Shown in pieces: positions 52,016-55,372 of a stretch of 55,372 nt of DNA. The DNA is from Bacteroidota bacterium. Its GTDB lineage: Bacteria; Bacteroidota; Ignavibacteria; Ignavibacteriales; Ignavibacteriaceae. A program made the position numbers and the translations under genes. The notes under the pieces were generated by a model. That model did not search any database and was not told the DNA's origin. It was given only the letters and a program-made list of their open reading frames with translations. Location of the stretch: the NCBI GenBank assembly GCA_021813585.1, contig JAKAJV010000118.1, positions 1 to 55,372 of the forward strand. Direction: 5' to 3'. The first letter of the stretch is position 1, and every line of letters begins with the position of its first letter.

Positions 52016-53338
52016 ATGAGCACGACGCACAAACTATTATCTATATCACCGAACGAATTAATTGAGTTCTTAAAGACAATAGGTATAACGCGATTTTATT
52101 TTATTTATGATAAGAAGGACAAAAGAGTTATCCCTTCACACAAAGAATTAAAGCCGATTGCGGATTTTTTAAATTTGGACAAACGTGATTTTAATTTTCA
52201 CGAAGGTTTGTTCTTCCGGATCTCAAAAAAATATGATACTCTTCTCGGAGCCTTTATACACCGGACTAACCGTGGACAGGCGGCGGGCGGAGTACGTTAT
52301 TGGGATTATGAAAGCATGGAAGACTACCTGCGCGACGGCTTGCGGCTTTCAAAAGGGATGACGCACAAAAATGCTCTTGCCGGACTTTGGTGGGGCGGCG
52401 GAAAAGGAGTTATGGCCCATAACCCTGAAATCGATAAAAACGATCCTGAAATACGCTCCGGGATTTATCGTGAGTACGGTGAGTTAATTACATCTCTGCG
52501 AGGCTGTTATGTAACTGCCGAAGATGTCGGTACGAATGTAGACGATATGTCTAATATTTTTTCCCGCACAAGATTTACCACATGCATTCCTCCATCGCTT
52601 GGAGGCAGCGGCAATCCTTCTATACCAACTGCAAGAGGAGTTGTTGCCGGAATGAAAGCCGCACTAAAATTTTCTGCCGGTGCTGCTCTTAAAGGTAAGA
52701 CCATCGCTATCCAGGGAATGGGAAATGTAGGCTCGCCGCTGATCAAATTTTTGTTTGAAGAGAAAGTTAAAAAGATAATTGCATGCGATATTTTCCCGGA
52801 GGTTGTAGAAAGGGCGAAGCATGAATTCGCCGGAGAGAATCTAGAAGCTTACATTGCCGAAAGAATAGATGCTTCAATCTTCGGAGCTGATTGCGATATA
52901 CTTTCTCCTTGTGCTACCGGTGCTGTAATAAATCCACAGACAATTCCGTTAATCAAAGCGAAAATAATTTGCGGCGCCGCCAATAATCAGCTGGAAGATT
53001 CCGAGCGGGACGGCAAAGAGCTGCACAAAAGAGGCATAATTTATATACCCGATTTTCTAACTAACAGAATGGGCATAGTAAATTGTGCAAACGAACAGTA
53101 CGGTTATGTTAATGACGACCCTTTTATTGAAAGACATTTACTGCTCGACTGGAAACATTCGGTCTATCAGACAGCATTACATGTATTAAATGAATCTAAG
53201 AAAACAAATCAGCCTTCTGCTAAGGTAGCTGTTCGCTTAGCCGATAAGATTTCAAAAGAAAATCATCCGGTCTTCGGCCACCGCGGGCAGCAGATTATTG
53301 ATTCGCTGGTTGCAGATAAATGGCATGAGCAAATTTAA
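52016..53338 (+). CDS. Glu/Leu/Phe/Val dehydrogenase family
   Basis: The product has 440 residues. LGAFIHRTNRGQAAGGVRYWDY, RLSKGMTHKNALAGLWWGGGKGVMAHNP (catalytic Lys), TAEDVGTNVDDM and a Rossmann fold GKTIAIQGMGNVGSPLIKFL are all present; ICGAANNQL and NRMGIVNCANEQYG follow. These match the amino-acid dehydrogenase family, closer in the first domain to leucine dehydrogenase than to hexameric glutamate dehydrogenase. It oxidatively deaminates an amino acid with NAD(P). The N-terminal 60 residues are less typical. AGGGG precedes the ATG. Confidence 0.9.
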   Translation: MSTTHKLLSISPNELIEFLKTIGITRFYFIYDKKDKRVIPSHKELKPIADFLNLDKRDFNFHEGLFFRISKKYDTLLGAFIHRTNRGQAAGGVRYWDYESMEDYLRDGLRLSKGMTHKNALAGLWWGGGKGVMAHNPEIDKNDPEIRSGIYREYGELITSLRGCYVTAEDVGTNVDDMSNIFSRTRFTTCIPPSLGGSGNPSIPTARGVVAGMKAALKFSAGAALKGKTIAIQGMGNVGSPLIKFLFEEKVKKIIACDIFPEVVERAKHEFAGENLEAYIAERIDASIFGADCDILSPCATGAVINPQTIPLIKAKIICGAANNQLEDSERDGKELHKRGIIYIPDFLTNRMGIVNCANEQYGYVNDDPFIERHLLLDWKHSVYQTALHVLNESKKTNQPSAKVAVRLADKISKENHPVFGHRGQQIIDSLVADKWHEQI

Positions 53339-53341
53339 TAA

Positions 53342-53608
53342 TTAGTCCGATGCACTTTCTACCTGTTCGGGTTTAAACGGGAATTTAAAGAAGAAATGAT
53401 TTGCATCCTCCGATATGATTTTATCCTTTGTTAAGAAATATTTTTCAACTTGGTTTGAGTTTTTATCGGGGTGGAAAAGCAGATAAAGCGAGTCTTCATA
53501 ATATGTTTTAGGCAAACGGATTTTTTTATGCGTAACCAGATATGCCATATCTATTAATATTTTTCTGATATTGTTATCGTATTCTTTTCTCAGATATATT
53601 GTTCTCAT
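53342..53608 (-). CDS. Hypothetical protein (88 residues)
   Basis: I do not recognise the product. It has no signal peptide or membrane segment, is rich in Lys, Tyr and Phe (YLVTHKKIRLPKTYYEDSLYLLFHPDK), and ends FFFKFPFKPEQVESASD. It is convergent with the dehydrogenase gene, three bases from its stop. It may be a small cytoplasmic protein of this lineage. Confidence 0.6.
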   Translation of the reverse strand: MRTIYLRKEYDNNIRKILIDMAYLVTHKKIRLPKTYYEDSLYLLFHPDKNSNQVEKYFLTKDKIISEDANHFFFKFPFKPEQVESASD

Positions 53609-53677
53609 TTCTATTTGTTTAGTTTGTTAAAATATGGGCGGAAAAATACGAAAAAAAAATTACCCAGAAAACGAAAT

Positions 53678-54760
53678 CTAAAAGTCGTAAGATAAGTCTA
53701 AGCCGATTCTGTTTGAGCCTATGCTCGGGGTGAGAAGCAGCTTCGAATTCCCGTTATCCTTCGTTAGTCTATCCGAAGAAGATTGAACGGGAGAAATAAT
53801 GTTTCCGAAAGTATATCCGATAAAGAAGCCCAGGGGAAGATCGCTGTACCAATGCATTCCCTCGCTTACCAGGCTAAATCCCAGTATTCCTAAAAAGGTA
53901 TAGCCTACAGGTTTTATCCATTTAATTTGAGGATAGTTATTCGCAATAACAGTTAAAGTTGCGGTTGCAGAAGCAAGGTGGCCGGATGGGAATGAATAAT
54001 ATTTTGCCTGCTGCTTTTGGTACTCTTTTATGCTGGGGAAAAACTTAAAATCGCCGGGTGACCAATCGGAAGCCGCGGGACTTTCCCTGCCGGTCATTCG
54101 TTTTAAGACCTGCACAAACAGCCCAGCAGATAAAACTGATTCTACAATATTACCAGCAGTCTTTAATGCTACTTCGTTGTTCTCTATTAGTCCGAATGAA
54201 GCAAATAAGCCGGATAAAATGAAATGAAATTCACCATTGCCCATAAATACGGCTACATCTGAAGTCTTGTGGAAGAATTTGTTATTAACATAGAGCGAAT
54301 GGTTATATCTCCAACCGGACTTATCTACCATTGCTAATGATCCGCTAAGAAGCGTTAGTCCAATAAATACGGGAATCTTATCCGTCCGGAATATATTCTT
54401 TAAAAATAAATAATCGTCCTTGGGGACGTTAGTGAACATATTATACCACTTATAATCTTCATTAATTTCTCGGCTAATATTTCCTTTGGGCTCTTCAATC
54501 TTACTATTAAAGGCCGAGTCTGCTGTAATTGTAGAGAGATAAATAAATGAAAGGTCGGCATCTTGAAATAAAAGATAATCTGTCCCGCTTTCCGATCCGG
54601 CAAATTTTCTATCAGTCGAACTTGAAAAGTTGTAATTATTCAATCTATTAGCTGCAGGGGATGACAAAGCAAATCCGAAGTGGAACTTATTCATGCCGGC
54701 GGTTAAACTTGCATGCATAAAAAATAGTAATAAAGCTGCCGACAGATTTTTATATTTCAT
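53678..54760 (-). CDS. PAP2-family phosphatase
   Basis: The product has 360 residues. A signal peptide or anchor (YKNLSAALLLFFMHASLTAG) is followed by about 120 residues of unassigned sequence and then the PAP2 domain: KRMTGRESP, YYSFPSGHLASATATLTV (motif 2, PSGH) and SEGMHWYSDLPLGFFIGY (motif 3 with catalytic His and Asp). PAP2 enzymes dephosphorylate lipid phosphates such as undecaprenyl pyrophosphate or phosphatidate at the membrane's outer face. The closing SNRIGLDLSYDF looks like an outer-membrane strand, so a periplasmic or outer-membrane location is possible. Confidence 0.87.
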   Translation of the reverse strand: MKYKNLSAALLLFFMHASLTAGMNKFHFGFALSSPAANRLNNYNFSSSTDRKFAGSESGTDYLLFQDADLSFIYLSTITADSAFNSKIEEPKGNISREINEDYKWYNMFTNVPKDDYLFLKNIFRTDKIPVFIGLTLLSGSLAMVDKSGWRYNHSLYVNNKFFHKTSDVAVFMGNGEFHFILSGLFASFGLIENNEVALKTAGNIVESVLSAGLFVQVLKRMTGRESPAASDWSPGDFKFFPSIKEYQKQQAKYYSFPSGHLASATATLTVIANNYPQIKWIKPVGYTFLGILGFSLVSEGMHWYSDLPLGFFIGYTFGNIISPVQSSSDRLTKDNGNSKLLLTPSIGSNRIGLDLSYDF

Positions 54761-55055
54761 ACTGGTTTAAATTAGGTGAGATAATATAATGTAAATTAGT
54801 AATATCTGAATGTGATGCAAAATGCATAAAGTTGTTTTGTATAAATAGGATATAGTCTGCAAGAATTAGAGCTCCAAGGTTATAAAATTTTTGTTTAGAG
54901 TATCATTAAACTTTCGTTAGAAAAAAGTCCCGCTTGTTAACAAACTTAAATAATGTCTTACTATTTTCTATTTTATATTTTTAGAAGCAGGTTATGAAGT
55001 TTGATTTTGCTTTTCATTATGATTAGGTTTTAAAAACAAAATTTCGGGATCATAG

Positions 55056-55372
55056 ATGAAAATTCAATCATACCGGATGAGTAAATCCGGTTCGCTGAAC
55101 AATTTAAAATTAATTAATGAAGAACTGCCCGAGCCTGCATCAAACGAAGTCTGTATAAATGTTAAAGCAATAGGATTAAACTTTGCCGATGTCTTTACAA
55201 TCCTGGGGCTTTATAAGGCTGCGCCTAAAAGAGATTTTATTCCCGGGCTGGAGTTCTCAGGCACAATTTTAAAAAAAGGAAATGAAGTTCATGATTATCA
55301 GATAAACGATAACATAATGGGTGTTATTCGTTTTGGTTCATTTACAAGCCATCTTAATATAGATTACAGGTA
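55056..55372 (+). CDS. Zinc-independent medium-chain dehydrogenase/quinone oxidoreductase (partial)
   Basis: The frame opens with ATG 55056 and is still open at the end, with 105 codons visible. MKIQSYRMSKSGSLNNLKLIN, EVCINVKAIGLNFADVFTILGLY and FIPGLEFSGTILKKGNEV match the GroES-like N-terminal domain of quinone oxidoreductases (MDR superfamily). The absence of a zinc-cysteine cluster fits the QOR class. The coenzyme domain lies outside the window. A weak CGGGAT lies upstream. The 295 bases before it (54761-55055) are AT-rich with nothing recognised. Confidence 0.83.
   Translation, partial: MKIQSYRMSKSGSLNNLKLINEELPEPASNEVCINVKAIGLNFADVFTILGLYKAAPKRDFIPGLEFSGTILKKGNEVHDYQINDNIMGVIRFGSFTSHLNIDYR

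Overview
The window is a low-GC (roughly 40% by eye) bacterial chromosome segment. It most likely comes from an Ignavibacteria-type member of the Bacteroidota/Chlorobi group. Six proteins end in a YPNPFN-type C-terminal sorting domain (T9SS type A signal), two PorV/PorQ-family genes are present, multihaem cytochromes are abundant, and several ribosome-binding sites are weak, all of which fit that group. No rRNA, tRNA, CRISPR array or intact insertion sequence was found.

Layout. (1) 1-1848: the 3'-truncated part (in the window) of a MacB/FtsX-like permease. (2) 2180-18460, nearly all minus strand: a secreted glycan-degradation region with GH28, a NagB-family deaminase, GH105, GH20, two paralogous right-handed beta-helix proteins, an (alpha/alpha)-barrel protein and a T9SS beta-propeller. 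A Phd/ParE toxin-antitoxin pair on the plus strand interrupts it. No SusC/SusD pair, sulfatase or dedicated regulator is visible. (3) 19043-25367: S41 lipoprotein peptidase, GNAT acetyltransferase, NCS2 purine permease, ABC exporter pair and a DUF2892-like protein. (4) 25455-31147: a porin-cytochrome region with four multihaem c-type cytochromes (34 putative haem sites) and an outer-membrane barrel. One nonahaem cytochrome carries a T9SS sorting domain. (5) 31575-36658: two large T9SS-exported arylsulfotransferase-family proteins. (6) 37036-37905: an EamA transporter. (7) 38021-51275, plus strand: archease and RtcB RNA ligase, followed by a tightly coupled envelope run (polysaccharide deacetylase, GT2, radical SAM, outer-membrane protein, site-2 protease, lipoprotein, T9SS-type propeller, two PorV-like proteins, FemAB-like transferase, GT4). 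(8) 51279-end: CoA-type NUDIX hydrolase, amino-acid dehydrogenase, an orphan small protein, a PAP2 phosphatase and the start of a quinone-oxidoreductase-like gene.

How it fits together. Much of the window serves the cell surface. The T9SS exports glycan-active proteins, sulfotransferase-like proteins and a cytochrome, and PorV-like proteins are the usual shuttle partners. The cytochrome region looks like an apparatus for moving electrons between periplasm and cell exterior.

The intergenic spaces are unusual. They hold several families of phrase-like, imperfectly repeated and inverted sequences (TGGARTARTGGA-type, GATACTCGATTCTCGAT-type, AAGATCAAGTTC-type, CACAGAGAACACAGAG-type, ATCTGCGTCATCCGT-type and a CCCCTCTCC..GGAGAGGGG palindrome). 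In one spacer, one family is nested inside arms of another. These repeats and the T9SS-tagged cytochrome are the parts most worth a second look.
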